Positions 28,875 to 38,168 of a DNA stretch of 64,000 nucleotides are shown piece after piece. The first letter of the stretch is position 1. The number at the start of each line of letters is the position of its first letter. The DNA comes from Brasilonema angustatum HA4187-MV1 (GTDB lineage Bacteria; Cyanobacteriota; Cyanobacteriia; Cyanobacteriales; Nostocaceae): the NCBI GenBank assembly GCA_019359695.1, contig JAHHGV010000006.1:153653-217652 (forward strand), in the 5' to 3' direction. The notes under the pieces are model-generated. The model saw only the letters and a list, made by a program, of their open reading frames with translations, was not told where the DNA came from and ran no database searches. Position numbers and translations under genes: made by a program.

Positions 28875-29597
28875 TCATAATTCGATTTTACTTGTTGCTT
28901 CGAGCAATAGAGGGTGTGACCACCAAAGTAATAGCACAAAAATAGCAACCCCCAAATAAGCCGGACGCAAAAATTCCTGCCATAAGATAGATTGACGACC
29001 GTCAAGTACAGCCGCAAAGGGCATGATGGAAGTACGCTGTTTAACTTGAGCATAAGCTTCTCCATAGCGATCGCTTAAACGGCGATCCCCGTGCCATACT
29101 CCGAATAAATGGTGTAACACTAAACCAATTGAAGTGACAAGTGTAAAACTTGTACCCAACCACAGGGTATGAGCAACACACCAGATAATTTGTCCCACCA
29201 TCTGTGGATGCCGAGTAATGCGAATAATTCCTGTTTCAAAAAGATGTACTTGAGGCTTTTGGATTGCAGCAATTTCTAGGAGATTGAAAGTAGCAGGATA
29301 CAAAAACAAAAACGAAATAGCTGAGAGTACCCATACGAATGGCTGGACTCCAGGTAAATTTTGGACGTACCAAAGTTGCAAGCCATCGTAGCGGTGGTTA
29401 AAAAAGTAAATAATTAAGATGACAGCCACCGGCAGGCTAGTAAATGCAAAAATAATGCGATAGAGCCTACATCCAATATGCTTTTCTGCCCACGGGCGCA
29501 GGGCTGCGCCTCCGCTATGGACAATTGCAAAACCAAATAGTAGTCCTAGCATGACAAAATGACTAAGGGTCAACCAACTCGGCTGCATCATACACAC
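28875..29597 (-). CDS. NnrU family membrane protein (Z-ISO-like)
   Basis: This 240-residue protein has about six hydrophobic helices. Conserved family elements include HSGGAALRP in the first helix region, GIIRITRHPQMVGQIIWCVAHTLWLG, HHLFGVWHGDRRL and the YGEAYAQVKQRTSIMPF segment. NnrU proteins are homologous to plant 15-cis-zeta-carotene isomerase, a heme-containing membrane enzyme of carotenoid synthesis. Whether this protein has that activity is inference. The start could be the ATG at 29597 or the one at 29591. It lies between the thioredoxin-like gene and the rbcR region. Confidence 0.85.
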   Translation of the reverse strand: MCMMQPSWLTLSHFVMLGLLFGFAIVHSGGAALRPWAEKHIGCRLYRIIFAFTSLPVAVILIIYFFNHRYDGLQLWYVQNLPGVQPFVWVLSAISFLFLYPATFNLLEIAAIQKPQVHLFETGIIRITRHPQMVGQIIWCVAHTLWLGTSFTLVTSIGLVLHHLFGVWHGDRRLSDRYGEAYAQVKQRTSIMPFAAVLDGRQSILWQEFLRPAYLGVAIFVLLLWWSHPLLLEATSKIEL

Positions 29598-29752
29598 AAA
29601 TGAAGTAACTTAAAGAAAGCCTAATTTAGTACAACGAATACCACAAACCATGTAAAAAAATCTTAGGCAGGATATCCTGTCACCATACAGAATGTGCGTT
29701 GGATGAACTCAAGTTGAGTGCCAACACGCGCACCATAAAATAGAATCATCTG

Positions 29753-30540
29753 ATGAAAAAGCTACCATTTGAACTGAAGCCACTTATCATTGACAAACTG
29801 AAGTTAATTAGGACTTCAGAAAAGGAAAATTTGTTAGGGGAAGTGTATCTGACTGAACAAAGTTGTTTGAACGACACAGCATGGATGGCATTTGAGAATG
29901 GTAAAGTATCTTCAGATATTAGCTTACAAAAGTATCTAGCTCTGCTCACATCAGAAAAAGAGGTACAGCACAAAGCAGTCAGTGGCAATGATCATCCTCT
30001 GACAACAGTAAGGCACAAAAAAACTCCCTCAAGAAAATGTAGATTAATGGCACTTTCTGGAACAGCTAAACAATTTACTTCTCATATTAATAACCATATT
30101 ACGAAAGAAGTTGTCATTGGCAAGAACTTTATTAAACTGAAAAAATGGACTTGGGACTTGCGTATCTTTCCCAATTTAACCAGTAAAAAAATATATAATG
30201 GCATGGTGCAGAGGATAGAAAACAGGGCACAACCCTGTCATCTGTCCCCTGTTTTTTATGACCATCCGCTGGAAAAACCAAAAGTCTCCCAGTCCAAATG
30301 GTCGTATGCTGAATTAGATGGCTTCATCCACTATAAAGTAGTCATGAATAATTCTTCAGCTATAAGAGTGGATGCAGACTGTAGCAGTCAATCTTATCCT
30401 TGTGGGGGACATACAAACAAAGACAGTTGTCCCGAACCTTGGATTAACGGTTCACTGTGGTGGAAGTCGTGGATCTGAGCTATGTGCAGATTTGGTTGGA
30501 GGGCAAAATGTGGCAATGAAAACGTTGTTACTCCGGCAAG
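29753..30540 (+). pseudogene. Decayed TnpB/IS200-IS605 OrfB transposon protein
   Basis: The first frame (29753-30478) contains LMALSGTAKQFTSHINNHITKEVV, a common TnpB segment. A damaged zinc-ribbon start DADCSSQSYPCGGHTNKDSCP follows near its end. The second half of the zinc ribbon and the last RuvC element (LTVHCGGSRGSELCADLVGGQNVAMK) continue in the +1 frame from about 30420. The expected RuvC DxG strand and the internal Glu motif are not recognisable, so the nuclease is dead. No clear flanking ends or TnpA were found. This is a remnant of an insertion between nnrU and rbcR. Confidence 0.72.
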
Positions 30541-30908
30541 ACGCAAGTCAAACGGAAATTATTGTAACAACCTACCCCCTGAAAATCTCTCTATTCCGGG
30601 GCAACAAAATCATACTCTCTCCTTGCTGGGGGAAGCGTAGAGGGGTGCATTGGATTTTGAAACGAAAACAAAAAAGCGTTCAAGCTTTTGAAACCCAGAG
30701 TGGAGTTTAGACAGAATTCTCCAGAAAATCTACTACTTATTAGGGTTAGTTGTAGAAAAGAGAACTTTAGTCAAGATGGTATGCTACTGTCTTTTTCGAG
30801 TAAAGTCTCCAAATTTAAGATGCAACAAATTGTGCCCTGCTGTGAAGTTTTTTTACACTGGTTTGTACAAGACTGCCGCTCATGCTCAAAGTTTGTGGGT
30901 TTAGCCTT

Positions 30909-31922
30909 ATGTCTGACCTTCCTTTCACTTTAGATCAGTTACGTATTCTCAAAGCGATCGCCGCAGAAGGAAGCTTCAAGCGTGCCGCTGATAGCCTTTA
31001 TGTATCCCAGCCTGCTGTTAGCTTGCAAGTGCAAAACTTAGAACGGCAGCTGGATGTTCCATTATTTGACCGTGGAGGACGTCGTGCACAACTAACCGAA
31101 GCTGGACATTTACTTCTGAGTTACGGTGAGAAAATCCTCAGCCTGTGTCAGGAAACCTGCCGCGCTATTGAGGATTTACAAAATCTCCAAGGCGGTACTT
31201 TGATTATTGGTGCTTCTCAAACCACCGGCACCTATCTTTTACCCCGGATGATTGGGATGTTCCGACAAAAATATCCAGATGTGGCAGTGCAATTGCACGT
31301 CCACTCAACCCGCAGAACCACTTGGAGTGTAGCTAACGGACAGGTGGATTTGGCAATCATCGGTGGCGAAATTCCTGGTGAACTCGCGGAATCTTTGGAA
31401 ATTATTCCATATGCAGAAGATGAATTGTCACTTATTATACCTGTGACCCATCCCTTTGCCAAACTTGAAACGATTCAAAGAGAAGACCTATATAAATTAG
31501 AGTTCATAGCTCTCGATTCTCAATCTACTATCCGCAAGGTCATTGACCAAGTACTATCACGCTGTGACATTGATACGCGGCGTTTTAAAATCGAAATGGA
31601 ACTAAACTCCATAGAAGCTATAAAAAATGCCGTACAATCTGGTTTGGGGGCTGCCTTTGTCTCGACCTCGGCAATAGCTAAAGAGTTACAAATGGGGGTG
31701 CTACACAGTGCTTCCATCGAAGGTGTAATAGTCAAGCGGACGCTAAGGCTGGTTTTTAATCCCAATCGTTACAGATCTAAGGCAGCAGAAGCGTTTAGTC
31801 GGGAAATTCTACCCCTGTTTGCTGCACCAGGATGGAATCTAGAAATGTTAAAAACGTCACGTAAACCCGTAATGGTTAGTACAGTGGATGTAGGAGCGCA
31901 TAATTTTGATGACGATGATTAA
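30909..31922 (+). CDS. rbcR: LysR-type regulator RbcR
   Basis: This 337-residue protein from ATG 30909 begins [20 protein letters not shown], the usual RbcR/Ycf30 start. An upstream in-frame ATG at 30882 is less likely. The winged HTH is [20 protein letters not shown], and the effector domain contains [20 protein letters not shown] and [13 protein letters not shown]. RbcR controls Rubisco (rbc) genes in cyanobacteria and red-lineage plastids, probably sensing metabolites of the Calvin cycle. Proximity to ndhF, ndhD and nnrU agrees with an arrangement I remember from marine cyanobacteria. The tail ends in an acidic FDDDD. Confidence 0.9.
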   Translation: MSDLPFTLDQLRILKAIAAEGSFKRAADSLYVSQPAVSLQVQNLERQLDVPLFDRGGRRAQLTEAGHLLLSYGEKILSLCQETCRAIEDLQNLQGGTLIIGASQTTGTYLLPRMIGMFRQKYPDVAVQLHVHSTRRTTWSVANGQVDLAIIGGEIPGELAESLEIIPYAEDELSLIIPVTHPFAKLETIQREDLYKLEFIALDSQSTIRKVIDQVLSRCDIDTRRFKIEMELNSIEAIKNAVQSGLGAAFVSTSAIAKELQMGVLHSASIEGVIVKRTLRLVFNPNRYRSKAAEAFSREILPLFAAPGWNLEMLKTSRKPVMVSTVDVGAHNFDDDD

Positions 31923-31930
31923 GATGTAGT

Positions 31931-32040
31931 CATTAGGAGGCACTGCGTTGGGCGGGTTCCTCGACTTGTAGCATGTGCCGTTCATTAGGAGGCACTGCGT
32001 TGGGCGGGTTCCCCGACTTGTAGCATGTGCCGTTCATTAG
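31931..32040. repeat. 52-bp tandem duplication after rbcR
   Basis: CATTAGGAGGCACTGCGTTG begins a 52-bp unit at 31931, repeated at 31983 with a single visible difference. A further CATTAG at 32035 begins a third partial copy. Confidence 0.9.
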
Positions 32041-32051
32041 TTATTAGTGAC

Positions 32052-32168
32052 AGGACTTACGCAAAATTATGAAAAAACGAACCGCATAGACGCGGAGCGG
32101 CTTCCCGCAGGGTAGGACGCAAAGGACACAAAGGAATAAGAGTTTTAGAGAGTTCCTGCGTAAGTCCT
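32052..32168. repeat. MITE-like element with 12-bp terminal inverted repeats
   Basis: AGGACTTACGCA (32052-32063) and its exact complement TGCGTAAGTCCT (32157-32168) bound a 117-bp non-coding segment. Single or fused copies of the same end occur at 34995-35006, 35068-35079 and about 38519-38529. No coding capacity is present. Confidence 0.8.
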
Positions 32169-32169
32169 A

Positions 32170-32453
32170 AGTGAGCCAGCGAGCAGTTCAGAGGAGGGTT
32201 TCCAACGCCCAACGACAGAGGGAACCGGCTCTGCCGGCGAACCCAGGGGGGAAAACCCCCCTTGCTGCTCATCCGCACAAGAAACCCCGAGTTTCCCCAT
32301 TGTTCGCGTGCCTCCTGTACAAGAGCAATGTTTACGCTGTAGCTGTGGTGGGCAGCTGCAGCAGGAGGCGCACAAGTGATGTTTATTAGTTAAGCGCTCT
32401 TGACTATTGAGTATTGAGTGTTGAGTATGGAATTTGAGTATTGAGTGTTGAGT
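32170..32453. other. Repeat-rich intergenic DNA before the Ser/Thr kinase
   Basis: This stretch holds a palindromic GC-rich segment (GGCTCTGCCGGCGAACCC and CCCCCCTTGCTGCTC, about 32220-32275). A heptanucleotide-type repeat TTGAGTATTGAGTGTTGAGT (about 32407-32455) runs into the start of the kinase gene. No gene is called. Confidence 0.6.
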
Positions 32454-33881
32454 ATGGAAATTTATTGTACTCGTCCACGCTGCCCCCGCCCACAAAATTA
32501 TTTTTCAGATTTAGATGATCATGGAACCATCAGAACAGTGCAGCAGAAATACTGTACTGCATGTGGAATGCCGCTCATGCTAGATGGACGCTATTTGCCA
32601 ATAAAGCTTTTAGGGCGGGGCGGATTTGGAGCAGCGTTTTTGGCACGCGATCGCCGTACCCCTGGAATGCGCCAATGTGTAGTGAAGCAATTTCAACCTG
32701 CGGGAGATTTAAGTCCAACTCAACTACAACTAGCACAAGATCTATTTGAACGAGAAGCAGTCGTCTTAGAGGACATTGGACGTCAACATGACCAAATTCC
32801 AGACTTATACGCTTTCTTTCCAGTGATCATTCCCAGCTTACAAGCAGGAGAGCAAGACCAGTTCTTTTATTTAGTACAAGAATATATTGACGGACAAAAC
32901 TTAGAGGAAGAATTAGCCCAAAAAGGCAAGTATTCAGAACAAGAAGTTTTAGAAATTCTGCAAGAAATTCTCAAAATACTCAAGTTTGTTCATCAAAAAA
33001 ATATTATCCACAGAGACATCAAACCTTCTAACATCATGCGCGATCGCTATGGCAAACTTTTCTTGCTAGATTTTGGCGCAGTTAAACTGGTTACAAATAC
33101 TCCCATTGGTGCATCTGCTCCTTCCACTAATATATATTCTATGGGATTTGCTCCACCCGAACAAATGTCCGGAGGTCAAGTATTTCCATCTACAGATTTG
33201 TACGCTTTGGCTGTGACAATCCTGATGTTATTAACGGGCGAAACAGAGATAACTCAACTGTTCGATGCGTATAGTAACCAGTGGAAATGGCGGGGTCATG
33301 TGAGTGTCAGCCCACACCTTGCTGATATTTTAGATAAGATGCTTCTAAGCGCGGCTAATCAACGCTATCAGTCGGCCCAGGAGGTTCTAGATGCCCTCAA
33401 AGCACCTCAAAAGCATATACCTTCTACATACGTTAATCCCCCTCAGCCTTCTGTCACCCCACAACCACAATCACAGCAAATACAGACTCAACCCCCAGTA
33501 CAAAAGCAATCCCTTCCTGCGACTGGACCAGTTAAACAACAATTTTCTTTAATTAAATTATTAGCTAGAGCAGCGTTTAGTGGGTTTGAAGGAGCATTGA
33601 TAACAATTGGTCTTTTCAGTTTGCTGCGATCGCCAATAATAACCCTAGCTGCTGCTTGTGTCATTTTATCAGGGTTAATTTTTGCTCAATCGAGGCGATG
33701 GATTGGAGGATCTGATTTATTAATTTTTCCTGCAATCACATTACCGATTGTTTTATTCTTGTTACGGGGCGGTTTAACCATTCAGCAAGTTATTATTTTG
33801 TCTGTTGCAGCTGCTTTAATGGCGATCGCAGTAACAGCACTATTTCGTCTTATTTACAAATTATTATCTCTGCTGCTATAA
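32454..33881 (+). CDS. Ser/Thr protein kinase with 4-Cys N-terminus and C-terminal membrane helices
   Basis: From ATG 32454 this is 475 residues. The N-terminal zinc-ribbon-like motif CTRPRCPRPQN plus YCTACG is typical of cyanobacterial 4-Cys kinases. The kinase core has LGRGGFGAAFLA, VVKQF (catalytic Lys), HRDIKPSN at 186-193 and DFG at 206-208. A Pro/Gln linker (about 325-360) leads to four hydrophobic helices. An in-frame GTG 9 nt upstream is the alternative start, but it lies in the TTGAGT repeat. The gene is 26 nt upstream of a PstS-like gene, so kinase and binding protein are probably co-expressed. Confidence 0.9.
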   Translation: MEIYCTRPRCPRPQNYFSDLDDHGTIRTVQQKYCTACGMPLMLDGRYLPIKLLGRGGFGAAFLARDRRTPGMRQCVVKQFQPAGDLSPTQLQLAQDLFEREAVVLEDIGRQHDQIPDLYAFFPVIIPSLQAGEQDQFFYLVQEYIDGQNLEEELAQKGKYSEQEVLEILQEILKILKFVHQKNIIHRDIKPSNIMRDRYGKLFLLDFGAVKLVTNTPIGASAPSTNIYSMGFAPPEQMSGGQVFPSTDLYALAVTILMLLTGETEITQLFDAYSNQWKWRGHVSVSPHLADILDKMLLSAANQRYQSAQEVLDALKAPQKHIPSTYVNPPQPSVTPQPQSQQIQTQPPVQKQSLPATGPVKQQFSLIKLLARAAFSGFEGALITIGLFSLLRSPIITLAAACVILSGLIFAQSRRWIGGSDLLIFPAITLPIVLFLLRGGLTIQQVIILSVAAALMAIAVTALFRLIYKLLSLLL

Positions 33882-33907
33882 ACTTCTTCTGCTGCTAACA
33901 CCCATTT

Positions 33908-34981
33908 ATGTCTCCGAAAAACGAAACGCTTAGCCTTTTCCTAGCCATTGTTATAACGCTTGGCTTAACCTTTGTTGGCTTATGGTTTCTTATAGAACGC
34001 TGGGCTAAAATAAGTAATACAAACCAAGTTAATTCTAATCTTGTTGTCAATCCTTCGGTAAATAATAATCCAGTTAATAACTCTGCTATTCAAAACCCTA
34101 CGACAACAAGTTGTAGTGTACCAAATCTACCAGCGGGGACATTCAACTACGGTGGTAGTACAACATGGGCACCCATCCGTAGAGACGTAGACCCAGTGCT
34201 TCAAAGCATCTGCCCTCAGTTTACTTTACGCTACGTTCAACCAGCTGCTGAAAAACCAGGTTCTGGCACTGGCATTCGGATGTTGATAGATAATCAACTC
34301 GCTTTTTCTCAATCTTCTCGCTCAATTCAGGGTGAAGAAAACCAAAAAGCACTACAGAAAGGATTTAGTCTTAAAGAAATTCCAGTAGCAATTGATGGTA
34401 TTGCGATCGCCGTCAACCCAAGCCTTAACATTCCTGGTTTAACCGTCTCCCAGATCAAAGACATTTACACTGGCAAGATAACCAACTGGCAACAAGTGGG
34501 CGGTTCAGATTTACCCATCATACCATACACTCGCAGCAAAGAAGCTGGCGGTACAGTGGAGTTCTTTGTCGAAAATATTCTAAATAAAGAGAATTTTGGG
34601 AATAACGTAAGTTATATTAACACGACTACTGAAGCTCTGAGAAAACTGGCTTCGAGTCCTGGTGGAATTTACTATGCTTCAGCGCCAGAGGTTGTGCCCC
34701 AATGCACAGTTAAGTCTTTGCCAGTAGGGCGTATTTCCGGGCAATTTGTACCTCCTTACCAAGAACCGTTTATACCTCTGTCTCAATGTCCTGGCAAACA
34801 TAATCAGTTGAATGCTCTGGCATTTCGTAGTGGGGACTACCCAATTACCCGCAATTTGTTTGTGATTTTAAAACAAAATAATCAAACAGAGCAACAAGCA
34901 GGGGATGCTTATGCAAACTGGCTGCTGACACCTCAAGGTCAAGAACTGATTCAAAAGGCTGGATTTGTGAGAATTAAGTGA
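33908..34981 (+). CDS. Membrane-anchored PstS-like substrate-binding protein
   Basis: This 357-residue protein has an N-terminal membrane anchor (residues 8-30) and an Asn/Val-rich linker. A type II periplasmic binding fold of the phosphate-binding (PstS) group follows: FNYGGSTTWAPI, GTGIRMLIDNQLAFSQSSRSI, PVAIDGIAIAVNPSLNI, YTGKITNWQQVGG and RSKEAGGTVEFFVENIL. It should bind phosphate or a similar oxyanion outside the membrane. No permease or ATPase is encoded nearby. Close coupling to the kinase gene suggests a sensing role rather than transport. A decayed relative lies at 55185-55500. Confidence 0.87.
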   Translation: MSPKNETLSLFLAIVITLGLTFVGLWFLIERWAKISNTNQVNSNLVVNPSVNNNPVNNSAIQNPTTTSCSVPNLPAGTFNYGGSTTWAPIRRDVDPVLQSICPQFTLRYVQPAAEKPGSGTGIRMLIDNQLAFSQSSRSIQGEENQKALQKGFSLKEIPVAIDGIAIAVNPSLNIPGLTVSQIKDIYTGKITNWQQVGGSDLPIIPYTRSKEAGGTVEFFVENILNKENFGNNVSYINTTTEALRKLASSPGGIYYASAPEVVPQCTVKSLPVGRISGQFVPPYQEPFIPLSQCPGKHNQLNALAFRSGDYPITRNLFVILKQNNQTEQQAGDAYANWLLTPQGQELIQKAGFVRIK

Positions 34982-35449
34982 TACACATTATCTTAGGACT
35001 TACGCAAGGAAAATGTAGTTGCACCCGTTGCGACGTAAGGAAGCAATCTCACTGTCTTGTTCTTTTTAGGACTTACGCACGAACAACGTAACTATAGTCA
35101 TTGCGACCGGAGGGAAGCAATCGCAACATACTGTTTTTAGTAGCGCGTACGTAATATCAAGTCCGGTTAATTAGTTATCAAAAGTCCGCAGCGAACGCAA
35201 CGAAGTGGAGTGAAGCAATCGCAGGGGTTTGAGATTGCCACGCTACGCTACCGCTCCGCTCGCAATGACAAGTGATCATCCGGACTTGATATAAGTCCTA
35301 CTTTTGTACCTCGTGCGTAAGTTTTATGTCTCTGTTTATGACTAAAGGCTGAGAATTTATTTTTTGGTGGAGCCTAATACAATTCTTTCCTGCAGCTGAA
35401 GCACTGAGGGGAAATCTAATAATTATTAGCAAACTTACAATAAAAAATT
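34982..35449. other. Intergenic region with several nested repeats
   Basis: About 470 bp with no gene. It contains two AGGACTTACGCA units (34995 and 35068, 73 bp apart) and a MITE-like element at 35154-35292. Interspersed segments of the type GAAGCAATCGCA and CGCAATGAC also occur, and recur at about 6020, 6715 and 35885. Confidence 0.7.
35154..35292. repeat. MITE-like element with 13-bp perfect terminal inverted repeats
   Basis: ATATCAAGTCCGG (35154-35166) is exactly complementary to CCGGACTTGATAT (35280-35292). The 139-bp interior is non-coding and GC-rich. A second, more divergent member lies at 40292-40421 and shares the continuing TTAATTAGTTAT-type sequence after the left end. Confidence 0.82.
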
Positions 35450-35779
35450 ATGACATCAGATCAAATAAGTTTATTGCTTCAACTTCAACTTCGCCAGACG
35501 CTTGCTTTGGAAAAAATGTCCGATGCTCTAGAGCGTATCAAAGAGGGCAAATTGGCTATTCCTAATAAAAATGTTGATCCAGTTTCCAAAGCTTACGCAC
35601 CGCCATACGAAATTCAGATAGGAGCAAGAATTAAAGTCATTAACCAAAAACTCTTTGGTGAAAGTAAAGAGGGAATTGTAACTGATGTGCGGCGCGGAGG
35701 AACCTCTTGGCTTGTCCAAGTGAATGTTGAAGGAATGACAAGAGTGGTTCGACCTTGGGATGTTGAGGTACAGCCTTAA
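35450..35779 (+). CDS. Small protein of unknown function
   Basis: This 109-residue protein has a helical, Gln/Leu-rich N-terminus (LLLQLQLRQTLALEKMSDALERI) and a predicted beta-rich C-terminus (IKVINQKLFGESKEGIVTDVRRGGTSWLVQVNVEG). The latter looks like a small SH3/KOW-type barrel. I do not recognise a family. It is isolated between repeats, and a GCGATACG/CGTATCGC hairpin follows at 35804-35824. Good amino-acid composition supports a real gene. Confidence 0.6.
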   Translation: MTSDQISLLLQLQLRQTLALEKMSDALERIKEGKLAIPNKNVDPVSKAYAPPYEIQIGARIKVINQKLFGESKEGIVTDVRRGGTSWLVQVNVEGMTRVVRPWDVEVQP

Positions 35780-35959
35780 TGGTTTTGACGTAGTGGGGTG
35801 AGTGCGATACGTTAAGCGTATCGCGCTTCGGGATGTAGATAATTAGCTCAACCTAATTAAACATAAAATGTCATTACGAGCGGAACGAAGTGAAGCGAAG
35901 TAATCGCAAGAATCGTATTTTATGTTTTTTCATGTTGACCTACTTAACAGATTTTTAAG

Positions 35960-37900
35960 TTATTTTGGTTTTGGAACTGGAGAGGAATCGCTAAAGATAG
36001 TCTTTCGCTGCTCATCGCCAAAAATTGCCCCTCGCTGCTTTAGGTCACGCTTGTTGTCCTCTGTAAGACCTTTACTTCCTATAAATAAGGCATACACAAC
36101 AATAGCACGACGCAGATTGCCATTAATCAGGTTAGCACCGCTCAGGTTAGCACCGCTCAGGTCGATACCGCTGAGGTTGGAACCGCTCAGATTGGAATTG
36201 CTCAGGTCGGCTCCGCTGAGGTTGGAACCGCTCAGATTGGAATTGCTCAGATTGGAACCGCTGAGGTTGGAACCGCTCAGATTGGAACCGCTGAGGTTGG
36301 AACCGCTCAGATTGGAACCGCTGAGGTTGGAACCGCTCAGATTGGAACCGCTGAGGTTGGCATTACTTAAATCTTGACATACAGCTCCCTGATTAACAAT
36401 CTCCCAAATGAAACGCCACTTGCCATCAATCCGCGTTTCCTTGTTAATAACTGCACCCTTGAGGTAAGCAAGGCTGAGGTCGGCATGGTTCAGGTCGGCA
36501 TGGCTGAGGTCGGCATGGCTGAGGTCGGCATGGTTCAGGTCGGCATGGCTGAGGTTGGCATAGTTCAGGTCGGCATGGTTCAGGTCGGCATGGCTGAGGT
36601 TGGCATAGTTCAGGTCGGCATGGCTGAGGTTGGCATGGCTGAGGTTGGCAATCCACAGGTTGGCATGGCTCAGATTGGCACCCCTGAGGTTGCTTCTCAG
36701 GTCGGTACCGATCAGGTTGGTATTGCTCAGGTCGGCACTACTCAGGTTGGCATCGCTCAGGTCGGCACCGATCAGGTTGGCACCCCTGAGGTAGACACCC
36801 CTTAGATAGAGACCCCTCAGGTAGACACCTTTGAGATTGGCACTGAACAAATTGATAAGTATCCGAAAGGCACCATCCAGGTTGCAACGAATCAAGTTTG
36901 CAAAAATAAGTTTTACACTAATTCGATTGTGACGAAAAATTAAGTTTTGACTACCAGATGTATCAACTGCACCATCTTGGATTAGACTCTCGTTATTATC
37001 TAATGTCTCACCAGGTAGTAGCTGAATATTTTCAACAGGAATATGTACATCATCAAGTTTTGTTTGAGAGTCAATTATTGCACTGCTTAAATCAGTATCA
37101 CTTAGGTTAGCACCCCTCAGGTCAGCACCACTCAAGTCAGCACCACTCAAGTCAGCACCACTCAAGTCAGCACCACTTAAGTCAACATCGCTCAAGTCAG
37201 CACCTCTCAAATTTCGCCCCTTAACTGGCTGACTAACAATCTCTTGCACTAGACGCCATTTATCATCTAATTCGTTACTTTCGTCATCATCTGAAATTTC
37301 GCTCAAAATTTGAGCATCCTCAACCGGAAAACCGTTTACTTGTGTTAGTTCTCCTGATTCAAACTGAGATATAAGCCGTTCGATATCTTCTTGAGAACCT
37401 TCTACAATTAATCTGATACTGCCTTCTTGAATATCAGTAATTGTTATAGTGTCTCCTGAATGTTGTTGTAAAATAAATTGAATAAATTCTAAGTTGTGAA
37501 CTGAATTCAGATCGCCTTTTAATATAATTTCAGCTTTCTTTTTTTTACTTTGTTTATCTATTACAGTTACTTTACGGTGAAGTGTTTGCATTTGCCCCAC
37601 CTCCTCATTAGTTTCTAAGCTACTGCTATATTTTCTTTCTATTCGCTCAGATTGTTCTTCTTCTGCTATGTCTATCCACTTCAGTTTCAATGCCTCACAT
37701 ATTCTTTTAAAAGAATCAAGCTGAATTGGTTGACGCTGAAAAAATTTTGTAACTGTATTACGAGCTAATAATTGAGATTTGGCAAAGTTACTTTTTGAAT
37801 CAAATCCTAGCCTTATCAAAGCATTTTCTGCTCTCTCTACACCTTGTGGAGACGCGATGATAGTTATTTTCTTTTTTCTGTTTTGGCTAGGATCTGTCAT
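35960..37900 (-). CDS. Pentapeptide-repeat protein with N-terminal HTH module and effector-associated domain
   Basis: This 646-residue protein opens with a module (about 18-80: GVERAENALIRLGF...NTVTKFFQRQPIQLDSFKRICEALKLKW) clearly similar to the start of the NACHT protein at 19528. Residues about 115-200 (IILKGDLNSVHNLEFIQFIL, GDTITITDIQEGSIRLIVEG) form a ferredoxin-like domain common in cyanobacterial STAND and effector proteins. The rest is pentapeptide repeats A(D/N)LSx in three blocks, the last mostly SNLSG units. Pentapeptide blocks fold as a right-handed beta helix. No enzyme domain is seen. A signalling or conflict role is inference from the modules. Confidence 0.88.
   Translation of the reverse strand: MTDPSQNRKKKITIIASPQGVERAENALIRLGFDSKSNFAKSQLLARNTVTKFFQRQPIQLDSFKRICEALKLKWIDIAEEEQSERIERKYSSSLETNEEVGQMQTLHRKVTVIDKQSKKKKAEIILKGDLNSVHNLEFIQFILQQHSGDTITITDIQEGSIRLIVEGSQEDIERLISQFESGELTQVNGFPVEDAQILSEISDDDESNELDDKWRLVQEIVSQPVKGRNLRGADLSDVDLSGADLSGADLSGADLSGADLRGANLSDTDLSSAIIDSQTKLDDVHIPVENIQLLPGETLDNNESLIQDGAVDTSGSQNLIFRHNRISVKLIFANLIRCNLDGAFRILINLFSANLKGVYLRGLYLRGVYLRGANLIGADLSDANLSSADLSNTNLIGTDLRSNLRGANLSHANLWIANLSHANLSHADLNYANLSHADLNHADLNYANLSHADLNHADLSHADLSHADLNHADLSLAYLKGAVINKETRIDGKWRFIWEIVNQGAVCQDLSNANLSGSNLSGSNLSGSNLSGSNLSGSNLSGSNLSGSNLSNSNLSGSNLSGADLSNSNLSGSNLSGIDLSGANLSGANLINGNLRRAIVVYALFIGSKGLTEDNKRDLKQRGAIFGDEQRKTIFSDSSPVPKPK
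36100..36800 (-). repeat. 15/30-bp minisatellite-like repeats in the pentapeptide gene
   Basis: Within the coding region, 15-bp units such as GGAACCGCTGAGGTT and CATGGCTGAGGTCGG are repeated almost without change (for example about 36240-36355 and 36478-36660). The identity is at DNA level, beyond protein constraint, and indicates recent unit expansion. Unit length keeps the frame. Confidence 0.9.
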
Positions 37901-37940
37901 GGTTTGACCAGAGTTTTTTTAAGCGAAGCAAGAAGATGGA

Positions 37941-37981
37941 AGAAACAAGGAACAAGACCAACTTCTATCTTCCTTGTTTCT
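37941..37981. repeat. 12-bp perfect inverted repeat upstream of the pentapeptide gene
   Basis: AGAAACAAGGAA (37941-37952) and TTCCTTGTTTCT (37970-37981) are exact complements with a 17-bp loop, 40 bp upstream of the gene start. It could be an operator or a leader hairpin; no further evidence. Confidence 0.6.
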
Positions 37982-38168
37982 TTTGACTTCTTCCATGTTA
38001 AAGGCGATTGCCTACGGCAGAGCTAGCCCCTAAGGGGGCGCTACGCAAACGCTTAACGCTTGTGCAATCAAAAGTAGCGCATAAGACAATCATAGAAAGG
38101 TCACAGGTGATGAACAACACAATCGTTGCGTAGTCAAGATTACAGGCGTTTGGCTGCACATTAGAAGT

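Noticed and set aside
32057..32495. Minus-strand frames before the Ser/Thr kinase gene
   Set aside because: They run through MITE-like and palindromic repeats and into the start of the kinase gene.
36100..36800. CRISPR-like appearance of regularly spaced repeats
   Set aside because: Units are contiguous 15-bp repeats in frame with a pentapeptide protein, without unique spacers or Cas genes. Plus-strand frames across the region are shadows of this repeat.
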